This document shows, in pieces, positions 26,225 to 35,234 of a DNA stretch of 48,295 nt. Made by a program: the position numbers and the translations under genes. Source of the stretch: Ignavibacteriota bacterium (GTDB lineage: Bacteria; Bacteroidota; Ignavibacteria; Kapaibacteriales; UBA2268); the NCBI GenBank assembly GCA_016219595.1, contig JACRLY010000094.1, positions 1-48,295 of the forward strand, read 5' to 3'. The notes below the pieces were generated by a model. The model saw only the letters and a list, made by a program, of their open reading frames with translations, was not told where the DNA came from and did no database searches. The stretch's first letter is position 1. Every line of letters begins with the position of its first letter.

Positions 26225-28609
26225 TTATAATGTGTACTTAATACCAGCCTGCAATGAAAGCTGTTGAAATCCCCAATTTCCGTCATCAATCAAACTTCCG
26301 AAATGAAGAGTATAGAATAATTCACCGAATAACGAGAATTTATAATCGATAGGATATGTAACTCCAAAACCGCAAAGCATTCCCAATCTTAGGCTTTTCA
26401 GTGAATTTAAATTTTTTGGTGATTCCCTGACAATTTCCTTTTTTCCATTTTCCACAAAAACAAAATCATCAGGCAATAAAATTCTGTCTTTTACTATTAT
26501 TGCATCAGATAAATTAAATGCGAAATTTAATCCGCCGAGCAAATATATATGCGGCGAAAAGAACCACTCGACCGCAGGTGTAATGTGCATGAATAATCCG
26601 TCAACTTTTAACTCCCTTTCTTTCTGGTAAGGTTTGGTTGAACCTGTAACCGAATCAAAAGTACTAATAACCTTTCCGGGAGCTGTGGGATCTCCACTGT
26701 AATGTTCCAATGACAATCTGATTGATGCAACCAAATCTGCCCTAACCTGTCTTTCCAATAAAAAACCACCTATACCACCAAAACCGAAAGCCTCTCCGAA
26801 TTTACCCTCCGATGTCAAATCGCCCGAATTGGAAAAATCCGCAGAATGGAAAGAAGCGGAGTACTTTCCGAAAATACCAATCTGCCAGCCCGGATCAGGC
26901 ACGCAATCCTGGTTTTCACCTTCGGATATGTCGAGTACATTCCTGCCAAGCTTTGAATCGTATCTTGCACATACCGTATAGAGTGTTGAATTAAATGCAA
27001 CGTCTTCTACCTGGAACAATGCCCTGCCGAATGTTCCTGAATTTTTTAATTTTATGTCAACAGGCAATTGCAACAATCCTTCTTCAAAAGCAGGAATATT
27101 GACATCGGCACCATTAGCCTGAATAAGTTTAACACGTTTCAATCCTGTGTCGTCTTCCCTGTCATCCCTGAAAATAACACTACCCGAAGGATTGTTTTTA
27201 TTCTCTTCACATTTGGGAACAAGAGTATCACGAGCCGGTTCATATTCCCAGAATGATTGTCCTCCCATAGTGCCATAAGCATCATAAGCATCATTACCGA
27301 AACCAAAACCATAGGAAGACATTCCGAAAGGAAGTTCTCCCTCTATTGTATGGCTTCCGAATGGAACCTGTATGTATGCAATCGAATACCTGCTGAGTCC
27401 GAGAGAATGAAATTTTGTCGAGTCAATCTTCACTCCGTCAAGCTGCATTGTGCCGATTGCTTTGGTAGGAACCACAACATTCACATAATGTTTCCATGCG
27501 CCATTCACAGGTGTCGCAAACCGGTATTGATTCAAAAACTGCTGGGTAGGACTGATGAAAAGCATCATAGGGTCGCCTATGGAATCACCATTCATGAAAC
27601 CCTGTGAGTATTGAGCTACTAAAACCGGTTTATCTGCAGTAATCTGAATTTCCTTGCTCGATGTCCCCTCGTAAAATTCCCCGCCATTTAGCGTTTTGAC
27701 GAGTTTGCTGTCTTCGAAAATTTTTGTCCTTGGTTCATTTGCCAACACCCTGTATGAATATTTCGAACGGGATTCGAGCTTACCGATATAAAAATGCTTC
27801 CCCCATGACGGAACAGATGGCAACTGCTCTGCAAGGTGATTGCAGGCAATAATATGCTGAGGCACATAAGCGCACTGGTGACCGCTGAATACCGCAATCT
27901 TCTTATTTGATTTTATATAAGTTCCTGTCAGGTCACATCTGCCTAATGGCTCGTAGCGGGCAAAGACCTGGTATACATCACCTTTTTTCAGGTAAATTTT
28001 ACTTTGCTCCCCTTTCAATGCTTTATATGTATTAGAAGTAGGAACAATCATAACTTCTGTGCTGTCCTCTGTAGCAATTATTTCAAATTCCGACATAAGT
28101 TTATTTGCCACATTATAGCACATTGCCCTGTATTCAGTGCCAAGCACACTGACAGGCAACCCAAGATATGTATCTGTCGTCTGAAATCTCCGGTTCAATC
28201 CGTATACTGAAATTGGCAGTTCCGATGTAATATGTATTGCAAGCCGTTCGGCTTGTTCTTTCAATGTTGACATAGCTTTCGGATTAATTTTGATGTTATT
28301 TACTGTTCCTCCGACAAGAAATGTATCCTTGATAAAATTCAATCCGTCAATTTCGATTCTGACTTTAGTATCATAACTACCGGTTATAAATAGTTCAAGC
28401 AGGAGTATATTTGAGTTCGATGTCTTATCGCTTTCCTCGAAATTTTGCATAAAGCATAACCAGAATTCTGTTCCTTCGGAATTTTTTACATTTAATATCT
28501 GGCGTCTTTCTTTTGGTGATACACTATCTTTTTGCGACAAAACCTCATTTGACTCTGCAATCAATAAAATTATAATACATAATAACAAGTATTTCAATTT
28601 AATTTCCAT
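26225..28609 (-). CDS. IgGFc-binding-like domain fused to a predicted outer-membrane beta-barrel
   Basis: A 794-residue exported protein. A signal peptide (LLLCIIILLIAESNEVLS) precedes GTEFWLCF and an IgGFc-binding-like domain covering about residues 40-470, with the YGLNRRFQTTDTYLGLPVSV block aligning with YGVTRYQYTSDSYLAIPVTS of the 1019-aa protein. A short linker domain follows. From about residue 590 the sequence becomes alternating amphipathic strands with Gly- and Tyr-rich turns (GGIGGFLLERQVRADLVASI, AVEWFFSPHIYLLGGLNFAF) and ends QAGIKYTL, as in OMP_b-brl barrels. There is no T9SS sorting domain. Its start overlaps the stop of the upstream gene by one base (TAATG). Confidence 0.75.
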   Translation of the reverse strand: MEIKLKYLLLCIIILLIAESNEVLSQKDSVSPKERRQILNVKNSEGTEFWLCFMQNFEESDKTSNSNILLLELFITGSYDTKVRIEIDGLNFIKDTFLVGGTVNNIKINPKAMSTLKEQAERLAIHITSELPISVYGLNRRFQTTDTYLGLPVSVLGTEYRAMCYNVANKLMSEFEIIATEDSTEVMIVPTSNTYKALKGEQSKIYLKKGDVYQVFARYEPLGRCDLTGTYIKSNKKIAVFSGHQCAYVPQHIIACNHLAEQLPSVPSWGKHFYIGKLESRSKYSYRVLANEPRTKIFEDSKLVKTLNGGEFYEGTSSKEIQITADKPVLVAQYSQGFMNGDSIGDPMMLFISPTQQFLNQYRFATPVNGAWKHYVNVVVPTKAIGTMQLDGVKIDSTKFHSLGLSRYSIAYIQVPFGSHTIEGELPFGMSSYGFGFGNDAYDAYGTMGGQSFWEYEPARDTLVPKCEENKNNPSGSVIFRDDREDDTGLKRVKLIQANGADVNIPAFEEGLLQLPVDIKLKNSGTFGRALFQVEDVAFNSTLYTVCARYDSKLGRNVLDISEGENQDCVPDPGWQIGIFGKYSASFHSADFSNSGDLTSEGKFGEAFGFGGIGGFLLERQVRADLVASIRLSLEHYSGDPTAPGKVISTFDSVTGSTKPYQKERELKVDGLFMHITPAVEWFFSPHIYLLGGLNFAFNLSDAIIVKDRILLPDDFVFVENGKKEIVRESPKNLNSLKSLRLGMLCGFGVTYPIDYKFSLFGELFYTLHFGSLIDDGNWGFQQLSLQAGIKYTL

Positions 28610-29448
28610 TATTTTATATAAAGAAATCTTATGTTGTAAATACCATTTACGGTTTTCATAACAAGAAAATAAGAACCGTTTGCAAACTCTGCATCAGGGA
28701 TGAAATGAAGAACATAATTACCCCTGTCGAGTATCTCATCATCAAAGTTTACTTTAACTTCACCCGTACCTGTCTTTTTATAAAGCTCAAGGGTTTCTGA
28801 TTTGTTATTTATAGAACTTACTTCAGAACCATTATTTGTATAAAGTTTGAAATTAACTTTTGTCAATTTGTCAATCACGACCGGAAAAAAAGTATATGAT
28901 GCAAACGGATTGGGATAATTTTGTCCTATTCCTTCAGGAAAACGCTGATAAACAAGGTCACCCGGCACCTTGATTTGCCCCCCGTCAAAAACTGCCGTTG
29001 AGTCCTGAACATCATTTATATAAATTGCAACAGGTACCAAATAGGTTAACGTATCCGGACCGGCTAATCCTTCTACATCAATAAAACAAAAAATTCCTGA
29101 ATTCGAAGAAGAGATACTGTCACAACTAATCTCAACGGTTGTCTTTGAAATGTCACTGTAATCAGGATTACCGAGTTTCGGAGTAAGGCAATTCATAATT
29201 GTATTATCTGAACCCTTTACGGATTTAATATAAATTACTCTTGCATTATACCTTAGTTTTATCTTTATGCTCTTTTTATTTACCTGGTCGAGTGACCCGT
29301 TTATCGGAATACTGTAAACTTCACCTCTTGGAATAACCGTATCGGGCACAGTAACATTAGTTTGAGAATAAGAAATATAACAAGTTGAAATAATTCCTAA
29401 AATAACAATAAATATTTTTACGGCATTTTGTCTAAGCATTTTATTCAA
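28609..29448 (-). CDS. exported protein with cohesin-like domain and T9SS-type C-terminus
   Basis: A 279-residue protein with a signal peptide (IFIVILGIISTCYISYS). Residues 30-165 form a beta-rich domain reminiscent of cohesin-type modules (FCFIDVEGLAGPDTLTYL). The C-terminal part begins GQNYPNPFASYTFFP, a common start of type A sorting or FlgD-like Ig domains, and ends in NGSYFLVMKT...IRFLYIK. It is first in a run of three genes (this one, the IgGFc/barrel protein, ccmB) joined by a 1-base overlap and a gap of about 15 bases. A partnership with the barrel protein is inferred from coupling only. Confidence 0.68.
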   Translation of the reverse strand: MNKMLRQNAVKIFIVILGIISTCYISYSQTNVTVPDTVIPRGEVYSIPINGSLDQVNKKSIKIKLRYNARVIYIKSVKGSDNTIMNCLTPKLGNPDYSDISKTTVEISCDSISSSNSGIFCFIDVEGLAGPDTLTYLVPVAIYINDVQDSTAVFDGGQIKVPGDLVYQRFPEGIGQNYPNPFASYTFFPVVIDKLTKVNFKLYTNNGSEVSSINNKSETLELYKKTGTGEVKVNFDDEILDRGNYVLHFIPDAEFANGSYFLVMKTVNGIYNIRFLYIK

Positions 29449-29530
29449 TTAAATTTGATTCTAACCTAATTAAGCAAATATAGTAATAGATTAAAGTCTT
29501 ACAAAAGAAATAATGAAAATATTTAATTTG

Positions 29531-30820
29531 TCATGTCTTCTGTTTCTTTTTCTTCGCGGCAGGAAACAAAATATTATTTAGTATCAGCCGGTACCCGGGT
29601 GAATTTTTAAATAAATGCAAGTCTGTTTCCTTATCATAAACAAAGTGACGGTAATCTTCAGGGTCATGACCTCCATACCAGGTGTAGGTGCCTCTTCCGA
29701 CATTTCCGTGTATATATCTCACTTCATCCGAACCATCGCGTTCACCCAATATCGTAACATTTTTCTTAATAAATTCTTTATGAAATGCAGTTGTCTGTCC
29801 CATAAAACCATGTATGACATTTGCATGGTCTTGAGTCAGCATAGTAGGCACCGGGTCGTACTTTGCAGAAAAATCAAATAAGGTGAAGTAGTCATAATCG
29901 GGATTATTCAAAGCTTCTTCGGTTACATCTATATTTGAATATTCATAAACATAAGGGTCCATTATCAATTTGAAATTCTCGAAGGCAAAAGTATTTGTAA
30001 AATCAAGTTTTGAGTTAGCATCCGGGTCAGCAGGGTCACCGTCGAACATAGGACCGCAAATATCCACATTCATTGCGGCGATTGCAATATCATAAGTATC
30101 AGTGGCACTGCACATGGCAAATAGAAAACCTCCGTTTGCCACATATTCGGAAATTTTTCTTACAACGGCTTTTTTCAGTTCCGATACTTTCGAAAAACCG
30201 AGTTTCTTAGCCATTCCTTCATTGAGTGCTACCTGTTCGATATACCATGGGGCACTGCTGTAATTTGCCCAGAATTTACCGTATTGTCCGGTGAAATCTT
30301 CATGATGGAGATGAAGCCAGTCATATTGGTCAAGCTTACCGCCTATTACTTCTTCGTCCCATATAATGTCATGCTCAATCTCCGCATAATCGAGTGCAAG
30401 CCTGACTGCATCGTCCCATGGCTGCGAACCGGGCGGAGCATAAACGGCAATCTTTGGAGGTTTCTCCAATTTAACAACATCCATATTCACGTTTTCGTTT
30501 TGCACTTCCGAATATATTCCTGCAGCCTTTGAACCGTCAATCTGTTCAAAGCTGACACCTCGTATTCTGCATTCCGAAGCGAACAGGTCAGAATAATCGC
30601 ACATAAACGAACCGCCCCTGTAATTCAATAGCCAGTCAACCGATTGCCCTTGTTTGAGAATCCAGTATGCAATTCCATAAGCTTTCAGATGGTCAGCCTG
30701 CGATAAATCCATCGGTATAAAAAGTTTTTGTGCTACAAGCGGCTGAAAAAGCACAACAATTAAAATCAGCAGCACCCACTTTTTAAGATGCTTTGACACC
30801 AGAAATTTTATATATAACAT
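29531..30820 (-). CDS. conserved periplasmic protein (often auto-named asparagine synthetase B)
   Basis: A 429-residue protein with a signal peptide (KKWVLLILIVVLFQPLVAQ). Start ATG 30820 puts that segment at a normal distance; the longer frame to 30892 adds a second hydrophobic stretch. The body (KLFIPMDLSQADHLKAYGIA, VYAPPGSQPWDDAVRLALDY, YDWLHLHHEDFTGQYG, GFLFAMCSATD) is highly characteristic of a Bacteroidota protein that databases label asparagine synthetase B. It has neither the N-terminal Cys glutaminase nor the PP-loop ATP site of AsnB. A glutamine-amidotransferase-like fold is plausible, catalysis unproven. Confidence 0.78.
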   Translation of the reverse strand: MLYIKFLVSKHLKKWVLLILIVVLFQPLVAQKLFIPMDLSQADHLKAYGIAYWILKQGQSVDWLLNYRGGSFMCDYSDLFASECRIRGVSFEQIDGSKAAGIYSEVQNENVNMDVVKLEKPPKIAVYAPPGSQPWDDAVRLALDYAEIEHDIIWDEEVIGGKLDQYDWLHLHHEDFTGQYGKFWANYSSAPWYIEQVALNEGMAKKLGFSKVSELKKAVVRKISEYVANGGFLFAMCSATDTYDIAIAAMNVDICGPMFDGDPADPDANSKLDFTNTFAFENFKLIMDPYVYEYSNIDVTEEALNNPDYDYFTLFDFSAKYDPVPTMLTQDHANVIHGFMGQTTAFHKEFIKKNVTILGERDGSDEVRYIHGNVGRGTYTWYGGHDPEDYRHFVYDKETDLHLFKNSPGYRLILNNILFPAAKKKKQKT

Positions 30821-31031
30821 TGAATATTTTTCTAAGTTAAAAATTATTAATAACAACGGGATTTTAAGTAGAATATTTTGATTGGATGACATTAATAATA
30901 AATGGAATGTTAATGAATATTTTAATTTGAAAATTTATTTTCACGATAATTTTGAATTTGAAATAAATTGATTAAATAAAAAAAATAAGTAAAGTTTAAT
31001 TTCGTATAAATTCTTAAATTATTATAGTAGT

Positions 31032-31046
31032 TACAAAAATTTTGTA
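31032..31046. promoter_or_regulatory. candidate operator of the toxin-antitoxin pair
   Basis: TACAAAA and TTTTGTA flank a single A, a perfect 7-bp dyad 49 bases before the antitoxin ATG. Type II antitoxins usually repress their own promoter at such a site. Confidence 0.4.
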
Positions 31047-31094
31047 TATTCGGAAAATAATTATTTGAATCTAGTAAATTGAAGGGATAATAAC

Positions 31095-31292
31095 ATGTTG
31101 GAAATAAAAGATAATAATGTTCAAATTCCAATTGAATTATGGGATGAGTTAAAACACGACTTGTATTTTAATGAATTAGTCGAAGCATTGGAGGACAAAA
31201 AGGATTTACTCGAGGCAAGAAAAGATGCAGGTGAATTCTTTGACTTCAGAGAATATGACAATCAAAGAATGAAGAGAATTACTGATGTATAA
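31095..31292 (+). CDS. putative antitoxin of a RelE/ParE-type toxin-antitoxin pair
   Basis: A 65-residue acidic protein (EALEDKKDLLEARKDAGEFF) with a helix-rich C-terminal half typical of toxin-neutralising tails and a short N-terminal strand (MLEIKDNNVQIP) resembling Phd/AbrB-like starts. AAGGGA lies 7 bases upstream of the ATG. It overlaps the toxin gene by 8 bases. The call rests mainly on its size, charge and position next to a recognisable toxin. Confidence 0.65.
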   Translation: MLEIKDNNVQIPIELWDELKHDLYFNELVEALEDKKDLLEARKDAGEFFDFREYDNQRMKRITDV

Positions 31293-31536
31293 AATATTAT
31301 ATTCTGAGAAAGTAAAAAAAGAATTTGACGATTTAGATAATAAAACTTATTTGAAAATTCGACAAAGGATATTTTCTCTTGAAGAAAATCCCAGGCCTGT
31401 TGGTTCACTTAAGCTAGAGAAAGAAGAAGGATATCGTATCAGGCAAGGTGATTACAGGATATTGTATGAAATTGATGATACCAATAAAATTGTCAGACTT
31501 CTCAGGATAGGACACAGAAAGGATGTTTACAGATAA
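31285..31536 (+). CDS. RelE/ParE-family toxin
   Basis: An 83-residue protein with the RelE-superfamily layout: MYKILYSEKVKKEFDDLD at the start, central RQRIFSLEENPRPVGSLKL, then YRIRQGDYRILYEID and RIGHRKDVYR. The Arg/His/Lys C-terminal cluster matches ribosome-dependent mRNA interferases. It overlaps the antitoxin by 8 bases, so translation is probably coupled. It is intact, unlike several other toxin genes in the window. Confidence 0.88.
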   Translation: MYKILYSEKVKKEFDDLDNKTYLKIRQRIFSLEENPRPVGSLKLEKEEGYRIRQGDYRILYEIDDTNKIVRLLRIGHRKDVYR

Positions 31537-31599
31537 TTAATAAAATCGTACTTAATATTATCTAAAAGATTACTTATTATATTAACTTAATGTCTGTTT

Positions 31600-31974
31600 T
31601 TATATCCAAGCTCTTTTCTTATATAATTTATATCCTGTTTCCAAAGCATACCTGATTTGTTTTTCTAATTCATCATCGAGGTTTTTTATGTGGAAACAAG
31701 CTTTTCCTTTCAGAGTTTTCAGAAGTTCGGGTTTGAAAATTTCTTTCAAATTAGTATCGGTATAAATCGGCATATAGTAAAATCCTACATATTTACTTTG
31801 GATTACAATAGACGCAAAGAATATTTCACTACGTTTCCTGCCATCAATTACCAGTTCTTTGACTGACCACAAATCATAACCCTTCTCCGAATCCATCTTT
31901 GGTTCTAACGGTTTTTCGAATTTCTTTAAAATCCGTTTTAGTCTTTCATATATTTTATTAATATCTTTTTCCAT
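31600..31974 (-). CDS. DUF1801/YdhG-like domain protein
   Basis: A 124-residue soluble protein. KRSEIFFASIVIQSKYVGFY, YMPIYTD and LLKTLKGKACFHIKNLDDEL match the YdhG/DUF1801 fold (related to SufE-like small proteins of unknown role). ATG 31974 is chosen over an upstream TTG. It converges on the RelE toxin gene with no obvious functional link. Confidence 0.6.
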   Translation of the reverse strand: MEKDINKIYERLKRILKKFEKPLEPKMDSEKGYDLWSVKELVIDGRKRSEIFFASIVIQSKYVGFYYMPIYTDTNLKEIFKPELLKTLKGKACFHIKNLDDELEKQIRYALETGYKLYKKRAWI

Positions 31975-32075
31975 TTTCACCAATACTCAATAATCAGAAT
32001 ATGTATTATTTACAATACTGATAAGTAAAATAAAATAAAACAGAATAAATTCAAAAGTATATTTTGCTGGTATAG

Positions 32076-33239
32076 CTAATTTGAAATACTCTTTTTCTCG
32101 AAAAAAGGAAAAACTTTGTCGAAAGCTCTGAGTAAAATAAATGGAATTATAATCAAAAGAAACGAAACGATTAATCCTTCTTTATCATAAACTCCGGGAA
32201 AATATTCAGTAAATCCTCTCATGCTTTTCGAAACCAACTGACCTCCTATTACTACGTTCCATCTCATGAAAAGTACCTGAAGCAAAAGCATTCCCGAAGA
32301 GAGCCATATAAGAAAGTTCTTCAAGTTGATATTTATATTCTTCCACAATGTTGTGATTGAGAGCAGAAGAAAAGGTACAATTGAAAATAAACCTATCTGA
32401 AGGTAAACATAAGAAATTTTCAGTTTGCCACCGATTAGTTGCTGCAAAACAGCCCATTTCTCTGTTCGTTCGTACGATATAGAAAGAAGCTCCATCAATT
32501 CAAGTGTTACGGCAATAATCATAAAGCCCCAGAGCCATTTTGCCATCAAATCAATCGAGTCCTGATTGATTTTTATTTTTCTTTTCCAGTGAACAAAAAG
32601 ATATAAAAATATTAATACAGCTAAACCTGAAACTATAGCAGAAAATATAAATATAATAAACATCAGGGGAGTTGACCACCAAAGATTTGCCTTGATTGAA
32701 CCGAAAAGAAATCCGACATATCCGTGTAAAATACATGCTACGGGTATTCCTATTCCACCCAAAATCACAATCAATTTCTTGTCGTATTTACGTGTATTCT
32801 CGTTAACATTAGAATTTCTTAAAATCAAAATCCCGTAAATAAATTTCAAAATACCCTGGGAATTGTTATATCTGTTGACAAATTCCTCCCGGTAACTGAA
32901 CCAAATTTCGAGTACCACTATAACCATGTAAGTCATATACACAAATCCAAATCCGCTCATTGCAGAATTGAAATTCGGAGTAATTAATATATTGAAAGCT
33001 CTTTCAGGACGTCCAAGATGGTTCAGCAGAGGCACAGTCGCAAAGCAGAGAAATGCAAATGAGGAAACCAGAGCATATTTTGCTATGGGTTTCAGTTTTT
33101 CCATTCCGAATACGTGATAAAACGATGAAACTATGAAAGCCCCGGCTACCATGCCGGTGATATAAGGATATAAAACTATCATTACAGTCCAAGTAATGTG
33201 AAGTTCATTTGGGAAAACAAATCCGTTGAAAGATTCCAT
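32076..33239 (-). CDS. NrfD/PsrC/HmcC-like membrane quinone-interacting subunit
   Basis: A 387-residue protein with about nine or ten membrane segments of the NrfD superfamily: WTVMIVLYPYITGMVAGAF at the start, LLNHLGRPERA after the third segment, and VLHGYVGFLFG and MRWNVVIGGQ farther on. NrfD proteins bind menaquinol and exchange electrons with a partner ferredoxin. The start ATG 33239 overlaps the ferredoxin stop (TGATG) and gives MESFNGFVFPNELH; the longer frame to 33275 lies inside the ferredoxin gene. Last gene of the cytochrome-ferredoxin-NrfD operon. Confidence 0.85.
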   Translation of the reverse strand: MESFNGFVFPNELHITWTVMIVLYPYITGMVAGAFIVSSFYHVFGMEKLKPIAKYALVSSFAFLCFATVPLLNHLGRPERAFNILITPNFNSAMSGFGFVYMTYMVIVVLEIWFSYREEFVNRYNNSQGILKFIYGILILRNSNVNENTRKYDKKLIVILGGIGIPVACILHGYVGFLFGSIKANLWWSTPLMFIIFIFSAIVSGLAVLIFLYLFVHWKRKIKINQDSIDLMAKWLWGFMIIAVTLELMELLSISYERTEKWAVLQQLIGGKLKISYVYLQIGLFSIVPFLLLSITTLWKNININLKNFLIWLSSGMLLLQVLFMRWNVVIGGQLVSKSMRGFTEYFPGVYDKEGLIVSFLLIIIPFILLRAFDKVFPFFEKKSISN

Positions 33240-33994
33240 CACTTCACCTCCAAATCTAAACCAATATAATAGCATTTGGGATTAGTTCCCAACTCAGCTT
33301 TAAGTAATCCGTATCTGCGTTGATGAAGGATTTTCCTGATTGCGCTTTTGGGGTCTTTCAGGTTTCCGAATATCCTCGCATTTCTCGGGCATGCATTGAC
33401 GCATGCCGGTAATTCTCCATGCTGAATCCTGTGATAGCACAATGTACATTTATCCGCAGTTCCTTTTTCAGTATCGATATACCTGCAACCGTAAGGACAC
33501 GCCTGAACACAGTAGCCGCAGCCGACACAATGGTCTTTATCAATCAGAACCACTCCATCGGGCGAATGGAAAGAAGCTCCTACCGGGCAAACTTGTGTGC
33601 AAGCCGAGTTATAACAATGATTGCATAATTTGGGAACAAAGAATGCTTTAACTACATCTGCAGAGAAATTATTTTCTTTGAAGCTTTCTAATGCACCATT
33701 TGGAGAATCGACTCTAACGGCTTCATTTTTATTTATTTCGAAACGTTCAACCCATGTTCTGAAAAAGGTATCCGGTACATTATTTTCGACTTTACAGGCT
33801 CTGACACACGAGCCGCAGCCAATGCACCTGGTTGTGTCCACTATAAATCCCCAGTCATATTTAAGCAGGTCGTCGTAAGTTCTAAAATCCTTTTTCACTC
33901 CGCGGGTGCTGAAAGCATAAAGTGAGCCAACCAAAATACCTGTTGAACTCAGTATACCAAGCTTAAGAAATTTTCTTCTATCTATATCATCCAT
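33239..33994 (-). CDS. Tat-exported four-cluster 4Fe-4S ferredoxin subunit (NrfC/HmcB-like)
   Basis: A 251-residue protein with a Tat-like signal (DRRKFLKLG, residues 5-13, then a hydrophobic stretch). It has four Cys clusters: CIGCGSCVRAC, CNHCYNSACTQVCP, CVGCGYCVQACPYGC and CTLCYHRI...CVNACP. This pattern is that of NrfC, HmcB, PsrB and DmsB electron-transfer subunits, which sit beside an NrfD-type partner. AAGGTGAT lies just before the ATG. It is 42 bases downstream of the cytochrome and overlaps the NrfD gene by one base. Confidence 0.9.
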   Translation of the reverse strand: MDDIDRRKFLKLGILSSTGILVGSLYAFSTRGVKKDFRTYDDLLKYDWGFIVDTTRCIGCGSCVRACKVENNVPDTFFRTWVERFEINKNEAVRVDSPNGALESFKENNFSADVVKAFFVPKLCNHCYNSACTQVCPVGASFHSPDGVVLIDKDHCVGCGYCVQACPYGCRYIDTEKGTADKCTLCYHRIQHGELPACVNACPRNARIFGNLKDPKSAIRKILHQRRYGLLKAELGTNPKCYYIGLDLEVK

Positions 33995-34036
33995 ATTATC
34001 ACCTTAAATCATTAATCTTCTGACCTTATTAATAGC

Positions 34037-34840
34037 TCAATGGCATTGACTGCAAAAATCCTGGTTATGGCACCTGAAGCAAAATTGCTTCCCCCTTTTA
34101 TCCACTAATTCCTTATGCCCACCCTGCACAAATTCATCGGGGTGGGGCATATCCAACTGGTGGCAAGAATAGCAGTCATTTTTAGTGTGGCAAAAACCAC
34201 ATGCGTAAACCTGTTTGATATCAGATTTTTTATTCACATACTTTTTATGTTCGAATTTCCAATTATTGGGATGAGGATTGGGATTGCTTTTCAAATCCAT
34301 AATATGTATCTGGTTCGAATGACATTCCAGGCAAATTTTCTGGTCTATGTTCACAAGAAATTTAAGATTACCGAGATGATTCGGCCATTCAACTTTAGGA
34401 GGATACAAGCCATCCTTGAAATCCTTCTTCTCGTGGCATAACAAACAGAACTTAGCATTCCCATTCTTATACATTCTTCCAACGTTATCATTCTCCCTAT
34501 GGAACAGGTGGCAGGTTCTGCAATCCACATAGTTATGATGAGGTTTTTCCTCGAAAGATTTTACAATTTCCGAATGACAATCCTTACATACAAAAATCTT
34601 GGGATGATTTTCCACTTCATTGAAATCTTTTGCCGGTTTTTTCTCATGGCAATCGGTGCATTTATAAACAATAGGATGCAGTCTTGATTGCTTAACTTCT
34701 GTCAGCAGGAATATCGGTTCGTGAGGACTATGACATTCGATACATTTAGTATCTAATGACTTAACTTTAAGAAATTTGTAATGTTCTTCCTGGTTAATTT
34801 GTGGAAAATCACTTGGTTTTGCTTTTATGTGCGAAATCAC
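34037..34840 (-). pseudogene. 3' part of a frame-split 13-haem cytochrome c (10 CxxCH)
   Basis: This frame encodes 267 residues from a GTG and contains ten CxxCH haem motifs: CIECH, CTDCH, CKDCH, CRTCH, CLLCH, CLECH, CGFCH, CYSCH, CFRCH and CSQCH. It has no signal peptide or membrane anchor, so on its own it could not be exported for haem attachment. Its first residues (KAKPSDF) repeat the last part of the upstream 141-residue frame because of a 28-bp tandem duplication at 34800-34855. Removing one repeat unit restores a continuous 389-codon gene. Either the gene is broken or the duplication is reversible. Confidence 0.82.
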
Positions 34841-34855
34841 TTGGTTTTGCTTTTA
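34800..34855. repeat. 28-bp tandem duplication that frameshifts the multihaem cytochrome
   Basis: Units 34800-34827 and 34828-34855 match at 26 of 28 positions (TGTG, then GA versus CG, then AAATCACTTGGTTTTGCTTT plus TA). Since 28 is not a multiple of three, the reading frame is shifted at the junction. Confidence 0.92.
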
Positions 34856-35234
34856 ATTTCCTATGGCAAAACAGGCATCCTTCCAAAGTGTATTCTTTTT
34901 TAAGTACGGCCTTTAATTTGCCAATTTTTGCAGAATCTTTCCCTCCGCTGTGAAAAGCAACGTGAAGATTAGCAGCCCCATGGCAGTCAACACATGGGAC
35001 ATTATAATGAGCATCCTTTTGATGCAGTTGATAAATATTATCATGGCATTTAGCACATGTTTTGATATTTTGATTTACGACCTTTTGCGACAGAATTTCA
35101 TTTACAGCATTCCATCTGTAATGTCCGTACTTATCAAAACTTTCAGGTTGTAAAAACCTGTCTACAATAAAACCAACGATTAAAAATGCTATTACTATTG
35201 AAAATATAGTAATAATATGCGATGTATCTTTCAC
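34809..35234 (-). pseudogene. 5' part of the frame-split 13-haem cytochrome c (3 CxxCH, N-terminal anchor)
   Basis: This frame encodes 141 residues. An N-terminal membrane segment (IITIFSIVIAFLIVGFIV) acts as anchor or signal, followed by three CxxCH motifs (CAKCH, CVDCH, CLFCH). The last seven residues (AHKSKTK) are out-of-frame readthrough of the 28-bp duplication and then TGA. If expressed alone it could still give a membrane-anchored tri-haem protein. As a whole the gene heads the operon with the ferredoxin and NrfD subunits, in the order of Hmc complexes (cytochrome, FeS, membrane subunit). Confidence 0.82.

Noticed and set aside
29531-30820. Asparagine synthetase B
   Set aside because: The common database name is not supported: no N-terminal Cys glutaminase domain and no PP-loop ATP site, and the protein has a signal peptide.
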